Positions 11,280 through 22,069 of a stretch of DNA of 64,000 nucleotides are shown in pieces. This stretch comes from Calliphora vicina. Taxonomy: Eukaryota > Arthropoda > Insecta > Diptera > Calliphoridae. Numbering within the stretch: position 1 is the stretch's first letter; every line of letters starts with the position of its first letter. The notes below the pieces were generated by a model, which saw only the letters and a list, made by a program, of their open reading frames with translations, was not told the DNA's origin and made no database searches. Both the position numbers and the translations under genes were made by a program. The DNA is taken from assembly GCF_958450345.1 (NCBI RefSeq), contig NC_088781.1, forward strand, positions 74,999,140 to 75,063,139. The letters are read 5' to 3'.

Positions 11280-12005
11280 TTCATTTAGCGACAAAATTCT
11301 TATTAATATCAAATTTTGGTATTGATTTTCGTATGAAGAAACAGCCGTAATTTATTTGACGTTGTGGATCTATTTTTCAAAATTCAATGGACAGCTAATT
11401 CACGAATATGTTGTTGGGGATCTGTTAACATTACATTTAATAAGTTTTCTGGATGTGCTGTTTCTTTGAATCACTGGGCCGACAAACCTTCAAAGTTGTT
11501 GTTAATACATATCTGCTAAGTTTGATTAGTTTAAAAAGGTGTCGAAGTCCATCTTTACAGCTGGGAAGAAATGTTTACCACACTGGAGAGTAAACATTTA
11601 CAATATATGTATATTGCAAGAGTTGTTAGATTTGTTCTCAACTGAAATATATAGACGAAGATCTGCACTTATATATTCAACGCAAAGATCTATTAAGTTC
11701 GTGGGAATTGGTTTAAACTTCACTATTGGTCTTTTTTCAAAGTTTTCAAGTTCTTTGGAATTTTTCCTAAAAATGTTCGTGGTCTTGATGTACCACCATC
11801 AATATGTTGAAACAGGTGTCTGAATGGCAGTTCATTCATATGCAACATACAAATGATACACAATTAGGATCTACCCAATATTTTTTCTAGTAAACGAATA
11901 TGCAATTAAATAATTTTATCCAAGAAAAAGTTTTTAATGTTCGTAATTGTTCTGTTTCTTCACAATCCGACTGATCATATTCAAGTTCAGATGCACTGCT
12001 CAATA
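11280..12005 (-). pseudogene. Degenerate coding sequence of unknown function, downstream block
   Basis: Several short open stretches lie close together on the minus strand, separated by stops and frame changes: HIDGGTSRPRTFLGKIPK (about 11815-11750), SCKDGLRHLFKLIKLSRYV (about 11560-11500) and AHPENLLNVMLTDPQQHIR (about 11455-11400), then LAVH*ILKNR. The amino-acid composition is that of real protein, not AT-rich noise. The order resembles an uncharacterised insect protein family that I associate with repetitive elements, but I cannot name it. No known catalytic motif is visible. Confidence 0.4.
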
Positions 12006-12009
12006 TATA

Positions 12010-13672
12010 CTGTGAGCGCCAATTGAAAGTAAACACCAAATGCAATTCTGAAATTATTTCCATTATTTGTAAATAAACAATTATATATGATAAATAACAT
12101 TGCATAATTATTTGGATTTAAAAGTAGAATTAAATTAGTTAAAACAAGGAAATTTAAAAAATTCAACTCAGAGAATAATTTATTTTTTTATGAAATGTAC
12201 CAATTTAACGCGTCAAATGAAAGTAAACAGTGGCACCAACATTTAAGAAGGTATGATACAAAAACAAAAACTGTGGCAACTTTTTAATAGTTTTTTTGTT
12301 TCTAAGTAAAATGCTAAATTACCGTTATAATTATTCGTCACATTTTAAAGTTTATGTAAAATAAAAAAATACTTGTAACATAAAACCAGTAAAAATAGAC
12401 AATGGGAAAGCAAACTTCAATTGATGTTCGTGAGATCATAGTGGATTTATATAAAAAGGGAAAATCACTGCGTGAAATAGGTAAAACTGTAGGAAGAAAC
12501 CATTGTACTATAATAAAAATTATAGATAAATACGCAAAATACAAAACATTGGATAATTTGCCTCGTGGAAGGCGTCCAAAGTGTCTCACAGATAAGGAAG
12601 TAAGGGCTATAGTAAGAGAAGTTAAAGCAAATCCGGCTTCTAGTGCAGTAAAAATAGCTCAAAATATATCAGAAACTTCTGGCAAATCCGTAAGTGCTAG
12701 CATCATTAGAAGATCCCTACACCAAAATGGCTTACATGGTAGAGTTCCACGTAAAAAGCCTTATGTGTCTAAGATAAACCAAATTAAACGAATGAATTTC
12801 GCTAAAAAATATAAAAATAAGCCATTAGTATTTTGGGAAAATATTCTTTTTACGGATGAAAGTAAATTTGAAATATTTGGTGTCAAAAAACCTCCAAAGA
12901 TATGGAGAAGCGCGAATGAAGCTTTTAACGATAAGTGTGTGATTAAAACCGTAAAACATGGTGGAGGCTCCGTAATGGTATGGGGATGCATGGCGTCATC
13001 GGGGGTAGGTAATCTTGTGTTTATCGAATCAACAATGAAAAAAGAAGATTACCTCAGCATTCTGAGACACAATGTTGGCCCTAGTGTTGAAAAGCTATGC
13101 TTAGCAGAAAACTGGATATTTCAACAGGATAATGATCCCAAGCACACCTTCAGAATTGTGAAGGAATGGTTGCTGTATCGCACCCCAAAAACACTAGACC
13201 ATCCTCCACAATCCCCAGACCTTAATCCAATTGAGTATCTGTGGGAATATTTGGACAAAAAAGTGAGAGAAAGGAATATTTCTTGCAAGGATGACCTAAA
13301 GGCGGCATTGCAAGATGAATGGAGTAAAATTCCACCTGAGTTTACAAAAAAACTGGTTGAATCGATGCCTAGGAGGTTAGAAGCTGTAATTAAGTCAAAA
13401 GGACGCCAAACAAAATATTAGAAATAGTCCTTTGTGTAACATGCAGAAGGCTGTTTACTTTCATTTGATGCGTTAAATTAGAGTAACATAAATAAAAACT
13501 GAATTTCTTTCTTATGTGCCTTTGTTTTAGTTTATTTTTTTAATCCATTTAGTTTTAATAATATTACCAAAGAATAATGTAAAATTGTTTTTTTAAATAT
13601 TATTGTTTATTAAAATATAATAAACCTTTTTTTCAAACAACATGCGTGTTTACTTTCATTTGGCTACTTATA
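12010..13672 (+). mobile_element. Tc1-family DNA transposon with IR/DR ends
   Basis: The transposase gene is flanked on each side by two copies of a GTTTACTTTCA(A/T)TTGG-type repeat in inverted orientation. Outer copies are at 12021-12036 and 13646-13664; inner copies are at 12210-12230 and 13450-13472. This is the paired direct-repeat structure seen in Bari/S/Minos-type Tc1 elements. TA precedes the left end at 12008-12009; the right end is less clear. Length of about 1.66 kb fits a complete Tc1 element. Confidence 0.82.
12402..13421 (+). CDS. Tc1-family transposase (DD34E), apparently intact
   Basis: This 339-residue protein is full length for the family. The N-terminal half has paired helix-turn-helix DNA-binding domains (residues about 5-110), with the basic hinge RGRRPK near residue 56. 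The catalytic domain follows: D152 in FTDESKF, D243 in QQDNDPKHT and E278 in NPIEYLWE, giving exactly 34 residues between the second and third acidic residues. The glycine-rich HGGGSVMVWGCM block before D243 is also typical. No stop or frameshift interrupts it. It acts in the nucleus, cutting the element at its ends and inserting at TA. It sits between the IR/DR ends at the expected spacing. An active source element is plausible from sequence but unproven. Confidence 0.93.
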   Translation: MGKQTSIDVREIIVDLYKKGKSLREIGKTVGRNHCTIIKIIDKYAKYKTLDNLPRGRRPKCLTDKEVRAIVREVKANPASSAVKIAQNISETSGKSVSASIIRRSLHQNGLHGRVPRKKPYVSKINQIKRMNFAKKYKNKPLVFWENILFTDESKFEIFGVKKPPKIWRSANEAFNDKCVIKTVKHGGGSVMVWGCMASSGVGNLVFIESTMKKEDYLSILRHNVGPSVEKLCLAENWIFQQDNDPKHTFRIVKEWLLYRTPKTLDHPPQSPDLNPIEYLWEYLDKKVRERNISCKDDLKAALQDEWSKIPPEFTKKLVESMPRRLEAVIKSKGRQTKY

Positions 13673-13699
13673 GCCATTTGTGTAACCGTTCTCTGGTAT

Positions 13700-13875
13700 A
13701 TTATCAAAATTCGTTCTCCAGCAGGTATTTTTTGGCTTCTATTTCTTTATATGTTGGCTCTTTTTTAGTTTCCCTCTCATATTTAAGGCTATGACTGGTC
13801 CACTCATAAAATTTCATCAGATCTGCATCATAAGGGCCACTTCCAACAATTCCTGTTACGCTCCATTTCTCAGAT
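13700..13875 (-). pseudogene. Degenerate coding sequence of unknown function, upstream block
   Basis: On the minus strand an uninterrupted stretch reads SGPYDADLMKFYEWTSHSL and continues KYERETKKEPTYKEIEAKKY, ending at stops near 13712. It lies on the other side of the Tc1 insertion from the block at 11280-12005 and on the same strand, so the two may be parts of one gene split by Tc1. No start codon or domain was recognised. Confidence 0.4.
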
Positions 13876-15025
13876 TATGAAAACCAAATAAATAATAGCA
13901 CTTTTTTCCTAAGTTATAGAAATATGTAGAAAACTCGATTAAAAATTTTGTATGGTATTTGTAACAATGTAACAGTAAGAATCCGGATTTGAATGATATT
14001 TTATATTGGTATCTGTAGTTAATATTATTTCGCTTAAAAAAGTATTATTAATGTGATGTAAAAAATTTACTCTTTCTTAAAATTCAATCACGATCGGGAG
14101 GCAGTAAATCTTTAAATAATGCAATAAGGTTTTTGATACATATTAGCTACACCATTTGGCACATTTTTATCGCTGAGCCTTTCAAAAATTTTAGAAAAAA
14201 AAATACTGTACATTCTCATTGGGTATATTTTCTTTATTTTGGCTGTACCACTAAAGCCGAAAAGTCAATATTAAATCTATAAATTTTACGATTATCTTAA
14301 AACTCGTAACATAAAACTAATTTCAAACAGTATTTGTTTTAAATTTTATTATTATTATTTAATTTTATTGAAAATTTGTTTCAATTATTTAAATTGAAAG
14401 TTTTTTTTACAAAATTTCTTATGAGAGCCTAAAACTAGGTCTGTTGTCAAAAATCTTATGTGCACAGGCTTTAATTTATTGATACACAGTAGTACATAAT
14501 TTGTCACATTTCCACAAAAATGTATGCATGAGGACTGTTTTAACACAGAAGTGTGTTATAAAATTCAACAAAAGAAAAAACATTGAAAATAAATTTTCGC
14601 TGAAATGGGTCGATCGAATCACCCTAAAATCTATTTTCTGTTTTACACAATATTTATATTATTAAAAAAAATGTTTTAGTTGTTTAGAAAATTAGAAAAA
14701 ATCGGTCTAATTTGTATTGCTTGCCCGGATTTAAAAAAAAGGTATCAAAACACATTCGATATGTTTTTAAGAAGAGACAGATTCGATTTTTGTATTCCTA
14801 TCTGTAATACATACTTTAAAACTTAAATTGTTAATTAAAAAAATATTTGTTTACAAAAATTAACAAAAATCACTTAAGTTTTGTTCCCTTATTTTTCAGA
14901 ATTTCAAAAAACATTTTAAAAGCTCAATTATCAAAAAAGTTTAATACATGCGCCCGCTTATTTGTTGACGGCATTCATTTGCTTTTTGAATTTTAATTCC
15001 ATCTGTCTGAATTTCAGAGATATTA
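13876..15025. other. AT-rich stretch, no gene recognised
   Basis: Probably the outer part of the decayed element up to about 14631, then unclassified AT-rich DNA. There are no TIRs or open frames of note other than the CACCCTAA motif at 14619. Confidence 0.4.
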
Positions 15026-15757
15026 CCCAGTATGCAAAATGATTCGAAGTTATATCGAAAATGAATAATTTTTTCGTAAAATTTTATCGATATCGACTTC
15101 GATATAATGTCGAGAATGTGCGTGTTTTCCTAAGTAGAGTGCAGAGCGATAAAGAGTCGAAAATCGTATATTATTCTGATTCTAATTTTTATCGATATAC
15201 TATACCTTTTTCGGTATTAAAAATGTTATAAAATGAATCCATTTCGATTAAATATATGAACAATTTCGTATACTTTATACCATCGAGCAATTTCTTCTTG
15301 AAATAATGCATATTCAATACCTTTATTATTAGCCAATAATGTTGCGTTAGATGTGTTTTCATTTTCAAATGCAATAAGCTCTGCACATATTTCTGATGTT
15401 TGCTGATTTTGAAGATTCGAATTGTCAAAAACAACATCAATAATTGGCTGCGCTTTTCTTTTAAGGCGTCTTCGATCCATTTTTCGTGTTAAACTATATT
15501 TTTATGAATATGTTATTGATAGGATAAGAAATAAAATTTTATTTTCTCACAAATTGTATATGAATTTGTCAATTTGTGAAAAAATAAAATTTGACATTAA
15601 AAAAAACTCGAACATTATTCGCCATTTCTACAAAATATTAAAATACGATATTCTAAAAAATGTAGATTGGATAGAGCATCATAATAAATTCATATTTTCG
15701 ATTTTAATTCGAAATAAGTTCGATAAACAGAACTGACTCGAAATGTTGCATACTGGG
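15026..15757. mobile_element. TIR DNA transposon derivative with CCCAGTATGCAA ends
   Basis: Left CCCAGTATGCAAAATGATTC and right TTGCATACTGGG form inverted repeats, with further partial matching (TTCGA) inside, around a 732-bp segment. TA flanks both sides (TTA on the left, TAG on the right), so a TA TSD is possible; a 3-bp TSD is not supported. The interior has many TATCGATATCGA-like motifs. An 85-codon minus-strand frame (15480-15226), starting MDRRRLKRKAQ, lies inside. Its basic start could be the N-terminus of a PIF/Harbinger-type protein, but this is a guess. Confidence 0.6.
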
Positions 15758-16085
15758 TAGTTTACAGAATTTAGTTGTTTTTACCCGTTTAGCAAAAAAA
15801 AATCCCTTCTCAGTGAATCTGCTCATAGAAAGAGGTACCGGTTCAAATTTCAGTGGAGGCAAAACCATTTTATTCAACAAATTCAAATAAAAGCACTTAT
15901 AATAGAATAGCAGAATTAATTTCAAAAAGGTGCCTTTTTCCCTTTAGTACTTTAGTTCCGAATAGCATATTTTGGGTTATTTTTTTTTGTTGTTGGAATG
16001 ATATCTTATTTTTTTTTAATATCAAATGTCACTTTGAGCCCTTTTTGTTCCCCGTGTGAAAATATTATTCGAAAATTTTTTATTA
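15758..16085. other. No feature recognised
   Basis: AT-rich sequence between two transposons. Short open frames on both strands look like chance. Confidence 0.5.
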
Positions 16086-16522
16086 ATTATCAGCAGGGAA
16101 ACCAAAATATGCAAATGCATGTTTTTTCTGGTGAGTCTACTGGGCACATGGATAAGATATTTACACGATTCAGAACTATTTAAGAATTTTGGCATCGATT
16201 TGTTAGTGCATATTTTTGCATATTTTACCCTTAAATGCATATTTTTGCATATATTTGATTTAAGAGCATATTAATGTCATATTTTTGCATTTTTGAGCAT
16301 ATTTTACAGTTTAATAGCATATTTTGACTTTATCAAAAACAAATTTTGTCTTACTTATTTTTCGCTGTTGTTTTACTTCCTTTGTTTAAAATTCAAAATT
16401 GAAAAAAAGACGGCATTTTTTTAATATAAAATAAGCACTATTTTATTAATAGCTCCATCTAAATATCAAATTTTAGTTCTAATTCAAACTTAACCGTTCT
16501 AAGCGTTAAAGAAATATTATCT

Positions 16523-16666
16523 TTTAAATTTGCACCTATAACATCAATTGATGTCGAAAGAACATTTTCTATGTATAAAAATGTTTTCAGATCCAATAGA
16601 CAACGATTTTTATTTGAAAATTTAAGTCAACATTTTGTAATTTATTGCAATAATAACCTTAATTGA
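16523..16666 (+). pseudogene. hAT transposase C-terminal remnant
   Basis: This open stretch of 47 codons reads FAPITSIDVERTFSMYKNV and continues to a stop after YCNNNLN. The pattern S-x-D-V-E-R-x-F-S plus a downstream R-x-x-F-x-x-E-N-L is the hAT dimerisation region. It is in the sense orientation relative to the enclosing element. Upstream coding sequence is missing, so the enclosing hAT is non-autonomous. Confidence 0.75.
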
Positions 16667-17210
16667 AGAAGTGACTTTATATTTATATAAAACTAGCTAT
16701 AACCCGATGTGCTTCGTAAAGTAATGATTTTCAATATACTCGTAAAGTAATGATTTACAATATAGTACTCTATACAAAATTAGTTTCTAAAGTAATAAAA
16801 AGTACATTATTTATTTCATATTTTCTAACCTATATTTGAATTGTAATAAAATACAAAAGTTTAGAACCAAAAATATTTGTATTTAATGTTGGGTTTTCCT
16901 ACTCGCGAACATGCTATTGGAAAAGCATGGATTGTCTAGACTTAGTCCGCAAACTTGCAAAGACTGACCAGCATTGACTGAGCATTAGCAATTGACATTG
17001 CAAATGCTAAGCAAATAGGAAACTGCAATCAATGACATTTCCGCAGTTATAATCGGAATACGTGCAGCAATACAGCTGTCCCTTTATACTTCCCAGTTAT
17101 AAAAGTCGCCCCGATTAGATTGTTCATTAATTTCCTTATACTGTATGTCGAGTGTTACTACAAATACGCAAACAATCAAACAAACAAACAAACATACATA
17201 CATATATGTA

Positions 17211-18281
17211 CATTAGAGTGACAATCAGTTGTATGGAAAAAATTTTTTGTTAAAATTTTGAAGAGTGCCGGGTGGAATATTGTGACACTATGCCTAAAAG
17301 TTAAGTGCTGAAAATTTGAGCCAAATCGGTCAACGATTTCTGGACGCGCATCGAGGTCAAAGTTCAGATATATGCAAAATTATACTATTTATATGGAATA
17401 AATAGGTGAAACTCGTTAAATTTCTGCATTGTTTTCTAGAAATGTATAGATTTATTTATATTAATGAATATTACATTAAAAAAAATTTTTTGGAAGTTAA
17501 CCCTGCATCTCCTTTGGGTCAAAATGACCCAAAAACTGTATTATTGCCAAAATTGAGGAAAAATGCAAATTTTTCAGATATTTTAAAAATTTTGCTACTA
17601 AATAAATACTTTTGCAATTGAATGCAAAATAATCGAAATGTGTACGTAATTATCGTTGTAATGAGATATAAATGACAAAATTTGGTTAAAAAATGTTAAA
17701 GTTATTACAAATTCGCCAGACCATTAACGTGTTTCAGGCCACTTGAACAAAAAATTTAGGAAAAAAAATTAACATATTTCGAGAAAAATTAAAATAAAAG
17801 CTAATTTTTATTTAAAATATGTCCGTATTTACTTGTGTATGAGTTTTTGTCTTCGTAGGATACCGTTAACCTATTCGCAGGTATGGCCAAAAAAAATTAT
17901 TTTTTTTAACGGCTGTTTCAAATCTCCATTTTCAAATTTTTAAAAATTTTGTTAAACAAATTTCAGAATTTTTTGATCATCACATTGGGATTTAACTTCC
18001 AAAAAATTTTTTTTAATGTAATATTCATTAATATAAATAAATCTATACATTTCTAGAAAACAATGCAGAAATTTAACGAGTTTCACCTATTTATTCCATA
18101 TAAATAGTATAATTTTGCATATATCTGAACTTTGACCTCGATGCGCGTCCAGAAATCGTTGACCGATTTGGCTCAAATTTTCAGCACTTAACTTTTAGGC
18201 ATAGTGTCACAATATTCCACCCGGCACTCTTCAAAATTTTAACAAAAAATTTTTTCCATACAACTGATTGTCACTCTAATG
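17211..18281. mobile_element. Fold-back element A, TA|CATTAGAGTG ends, ~290-bp inverted arms
   Basis: TA precedes and follows a 1,071-bp segment whose first ~290 bp (17211-17500) and last ~290 bp (17993-18281) are almost perfect reverse complements. They include CATTAGAGTGACAATCAG / CTGATTGTCACTCTAATG. The central ~490 bp is not inverted within this copy but matches interior sequence of elements B and C (for example GTAGGATACCGTTAACC). No coding capacity was seen. Confidence 0.85.
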
Positions 18282-18770
18282 TATACATACAAATGTATAC
18301 ATACAAATTTTAACATTTACTTAATATTTTTGGTAGTCCGCGCATTTCTGTACTAAATATTAATATTGATAGCTGCTATAGCTTTCCCTATATAATTTGT
18401 CATCATAGCTATGGGAGGTGCCACGCCCACTATTTTTAATTTGCCCATTTTTGGCCTAAATAATTAATTCATACAAAGATTCAATGCTTTATATATCACA
18501 ATTATACAAATAGATATGAATTTTAGTATTTAGTTTGTATGTATGGGAGGTGCCACGCCCTATGTGACTACTGTTCCCATTTTTGCTTCATTTTTGATGA
18601 CTATAGCTATTATAGTTTTCAAAATATTTGATACCACGACCACTTGAAAATTCAAAACAAAAAGTATCCTATTGTTCCTTCCAGATATAGAAAAACATAC
18701 AGTCAAAATTTCAAGCAAATCTGGTTAGCCGTTTAGCTGTCTATAAACGTCAAACCAACAAATATATGTA

Positions 18771-20870
18771 CATTAGAGTGCTCCAAGATTGTATGGACGA
18801 AAAAAACTTTCTAGGTACAGGCCGTCCCCCCCCCTAGAATTGTTCTATGTATTGTAGAAACACGTTGTGTAAAATATTAGGATGATAGGATAACGTTAAT
18901 TGGTGGCGCAAAGACGCTGAAGTTTTGAGGTGCATTTACAAGGGGAAAATATGCAATTTTTTCAGTTTTTGTAAAAATTTTGCCATTAAATAATGACTTT
19001 TACAATTTAATTTAAAAGAATCGAAATGTGTACGTAATTGTCGTTATAATAAGATATAAAAGACAAAAATTGGTGAAAAAAATGTTAAAGTTATTAAAAA
19101 ATCGCCAGGCCATTAACGTGTCTCAGGCCACTAGAACAAGAAATTTATGAACAAAATTAACATATTTTGAGAAATATTAAAATAAAAGCTCATTTTTACT
19201 TACAATATATCCATATTTACTTGTATATGAGTTCTTGTTTTCGTAGGATACCGTTAACCTATTCGCAGGTATGACCAAAAAAATTTAATTTTTTTAACGG
19301 CAGTTTCAAAACTCCAATTTCAAATTTTTAAAAATTTTGTTAAACAAATTTCAGAATTTTTTGATCATCACATGGGGATTTATTGACAACATAATAGGGA
19401 ATAAAAATGTGAAAAAATTATGGAAATACCTCCTATAGTTTTTCCGTACCTGCGATATAAATTTTGCGATTTTCGAGAAAAACTAATTTTTTGGCCATAT
19501 TTTGGGGAATGACCAGAATTTCCTTACTGTAAAGATTTTTAAGTAAAAGCTATTCAGAATAATATAGTCCAGGTAATTTTAAATATAGTCTGAAAGTTTT
19601 ACTAAAATCGGAAAACTTTAACCCTTAAATCGTGAAGGTCAAAGGTCAATTTTTTCAATATTTGGAATTTCTCATGAAAAGATAGCGAAATATTATATAT
19701 TTTTGGGCCGATTTTGATGAAACCTAAGAAAAGTATAAAATGAAGTCTAGTATTCACAATAACAGTACAAAAATGGAAATTAATACTTAATAGCATTTGG
19801 GGTCCAAATGACCCTCAACTTTTAAAATCACGAAAAACACATTAATTTTGACCCCAAGTACTCTTAAGGGTTAATTTCCACTTTTGTACTGTTATTGTGA
19901 ATACTAGACTTCATTTTATATTTTTCTTAAGTTTCATCAAAATCGGCCCAAAAATATATAATATTTCGCTATCTTTCCATGAGAAATTCCAAATATTGAA
20001 AAAATTTACCTTTGACCTTCACGATTTAAGGGTTAAAGTTTTCCGATTTTAGTAAAACTTTCAGACTATATTTAAAATTACATGGACTATATTATTCTGA
20101 ATAGCTTTTACTTAAAAATCATTACAGTAAGGAAATTCTGGTCATTCCCCAAAATATGGCCAAAAAATTAGTTTTTCTCGAAAATCGCAAAATTTATATC
20201 GCAGGTACGGAAAAACTATAGGAGGTATTGACATACTTTTTTCACATTTTTATTCCCTATTATGTTGTCAATAAATCCCCATGTGATGATCAAAAAATTC
20301 TGAAATTTGTTTAACAAAATTTTTAAAAATTTGAAATTGGAGTTTTGAAACTGCCGTTAAAAAAATTTAATTTTTTTGGTCATACCTGCGAATAGGTTAA
20401 CGGTATCCTACGAGGACAAAAACTCATATACAAGTAAATATGGATATATTTTAAGTAAAAATGAGCTTTTATTTTAATATTTCTCAAAATATGTTAATTT
20501 TGTTCATAAATTTCTTGTTCTAGTGGCCTGAGACACGTTAATGGCCTGACGATTTTTTAATAACTTTAACATTTTTTCACCAATTTTTGTCTTTTATATC
20601 TTATTATAACGACAATTACGTACACATTTCGATTCTTTTAAATTAAATTGTAAAAGTCATTATTTAATTGCAAAATTTTTACAAAAACTGAAAAAATTGC
20701 ATATTTTCCCCTTGTAAATGCACCTCAAAACTTCAGTGTCGTTGCGCCACCAGTTAACGTTATCCTATCATCCTAATATTTTACACAATGTGTTTCTACA
20801 ATACATAGAACAATTCTAGAGGGGGGGACGGTCAAAATTCGCAATTTTATTTTTTTGGAGCACTCTAATG
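18771..20870. mobile_element. Fold-back element B, 2.1-kb near-perfect palindrome
   Basis: CATTAGAGTGCTCCAA at the left is mirrored by TTGGAGCACTCTAATG at the right, with TA on both sides. Almost the whole 2,100 bp folds on itself: 18880-19800 is repeated in reverse complement at 19860-20770, with only scattered differences, and the centre lies near 19830. Landmarks occur in both orientations (GTAGGATACCGTTAACC at about 19245, its complement at about 20395). It is noncoding. It shares its ends with element A and its interior with A and C. Confidence 0.88.
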
Positions 20871-20998
20871 TACATATATACATATAAACACACATTCACT
20901 TTTATATATATAGATAGATATTATCAAAAAATACCTCTCGCGGCCTTTTCATAACTTAAATTCCTATTGGTTTTATGTTGTATTTATTTTTTGTTATA

Positions 20999-21831
20999 CA
21001 CTCAGGTCTCGTTTTATGCGGATTCAAATTTATGCGATTTTTAAATAATATTTTTTTTTAGAATTTTAAAAGATTTTGAAATTTTAGATGGTTTTTAAAG
21101 CTTTTCTTTTTTTTAATTCTTCATTTACATAACCGAGCCCTTAAGGGCCTTACCTTTTTATCATTTTTAAATTAAACCAATTTTGCATCACTGATATAAT
21201 GTTTTTTACAAAATCAAATTCTTAATATAGATTCAGATACGGAAAGAGAATTAAAGATTCATCGCGGGTTGACTGATCTGTTTTCCGGATATCAAGAGTT
21301 GCATAAGCAACTTAAAAATTCAAAATCATAAAGTTTAATGAAAAATTATTTTGCAAGAAAAGAAGCAATTGAAGCTTCTAAAAATTCTTCGATTTCGTCC
21401 CCTATTCACTAGATAATTCTAGTGATGAAAATGATATTTTACCATATGACAATATGATTATATCATCTAGTGATGAAAGTGACGTTGAACCAATTCCAAA
21501 CCGATGCTTACAATTATTCATGCATATTTACAGAATTTCCTTAAAAAATGTGTTAGCTCATTTTTTTTTTGGATCATTTCCACTTTTACTGTAATTATAA
21601 ATATTTTTGTTTATTTTTTTTCAACGTATTTTGTTTTTATTGTTTATGTAAATTAAATAAATATATTTTTGTTGATTTTTTATGAGATTTTGTTCTGATT
21701 TTTTTATTAAAATCTGAATTTATGCGGTTTTTCAGAATTTTGGAACGAATCATTAGTTTTTGTATGAAGCTAGAGTATCGTTTTATGCGAATTCAATTTA
21801 TGCATCTATCGCATAAAACGAGACCTGAGTG
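20999..21831. mobile_element. Tc1/mariner (pogo-like) non-autonomous element, TA TSD
   Basis: Perfect 22-bp TIRs beginning CACTCAGGTCTCGTTTTA are flanked by TA at 20997-20998 and 21832-21833. The internal sequence GCGCATAAA/TTTATGCG recurs near both ends. The stretch 21230-21420 reads ERELKIHRGLTDLFSGYQ and, after a stop, MKNYFARKEA. This looks like the C-terminal tail of a pogo/Tigger transposase, so the element is a deletion derivative. Confidence 0.85.
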
Positions 21832-22069
21832 TACTTGTTTTAGTTTTTGTTATTTTTGTTTATTTTATGTTACTTTACCTTTTTAGAAATTAATTGTATT
21901 GATTTTTTTTAAATAAAAGCATAATTTTTGGGTAAAAATTATGTACAAATTTGATTTTTTAAGAGCATAATTTTTAAATTTTAAGAGCATATTTTAAAGT
22001 TTTTACTGCATATTTAAAGCGCTTAAAACCCTTTTTAGAGCATATTTCCGGTTTCCCTGATTATCAGTA

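Larger units (their letters stand above)
10679..14631. mobile_element. Decayed element with CATTAGGGTGG end, unknown superfamily, containing a Tc1 insertion
   Basis: The left end, TA|CATTAGGGTGGGTCACCC, shares its first 11 bases with the end of the palindromic element at 46304. A possible right end is CACCCTAA at 14619-14626, which is only partly matching. Between them, the minus strand carries two blocks of broken coding sequence either side of the Tc1 transposon. The boundaries, especially the right one, are uncertain. If correct, this would be a coding relative of the noncoding palindromic family. Confidence 0.35.
16694..20920 (+). repeat. Dispersed ACTAGCT...TTTATATATATAGAT repeat, split by two palindromic elements
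   Basis: Begins AAACTAGCTATAACCCGATG and has repeated CGTAAAGTAATGATTT. It continues at 18282-18768 with two GGGAGGTGCCACGCCC motifs and ends after 20871 in CTTTTATATATATAGATAG. The parts join logically when the elements at 17211-18281 and 18771-20870 are removed. GCCACGCCC and ACTAGCT...CCCG are familiar from Helitron-type repeats in flies, but no definitive Helitron 3' end was found. Confidence 0.5.
16094..22059 (+). mobile_element. hAT element with 8-bp TSD ATTATCAG, filled with later insertions
   Basis: TIRs CAGGGAAACC and GGTTTCCCTG are flanked by identical ATTATCAG at 16086-16093 and 22060-22067. Both ends are rich in TGCATATTTTTGCATATTT-like motifs, probably subterminal binding sites. 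A C-terminal transposase remnant lies at 16523-16666. The present 5,966-bp length is due to nested insertions: a dispersed repeat (16694-20920) carrying two palindromic elements, and a pogo-like element (20999-21831). Confidence 0.9.

Noticed and set aside
17160..17208. CAAA/CATA microsatellite
   Set aside because: Simple sequence at the edge of element A; noted, not informative.
16694..20920. Firm Helitron call for the ACTAGCT repeat
   Set aside because: No TC start, CTRR end or 3' hairpin could be demonstrated; kept as an unclassified dispersed repeat.
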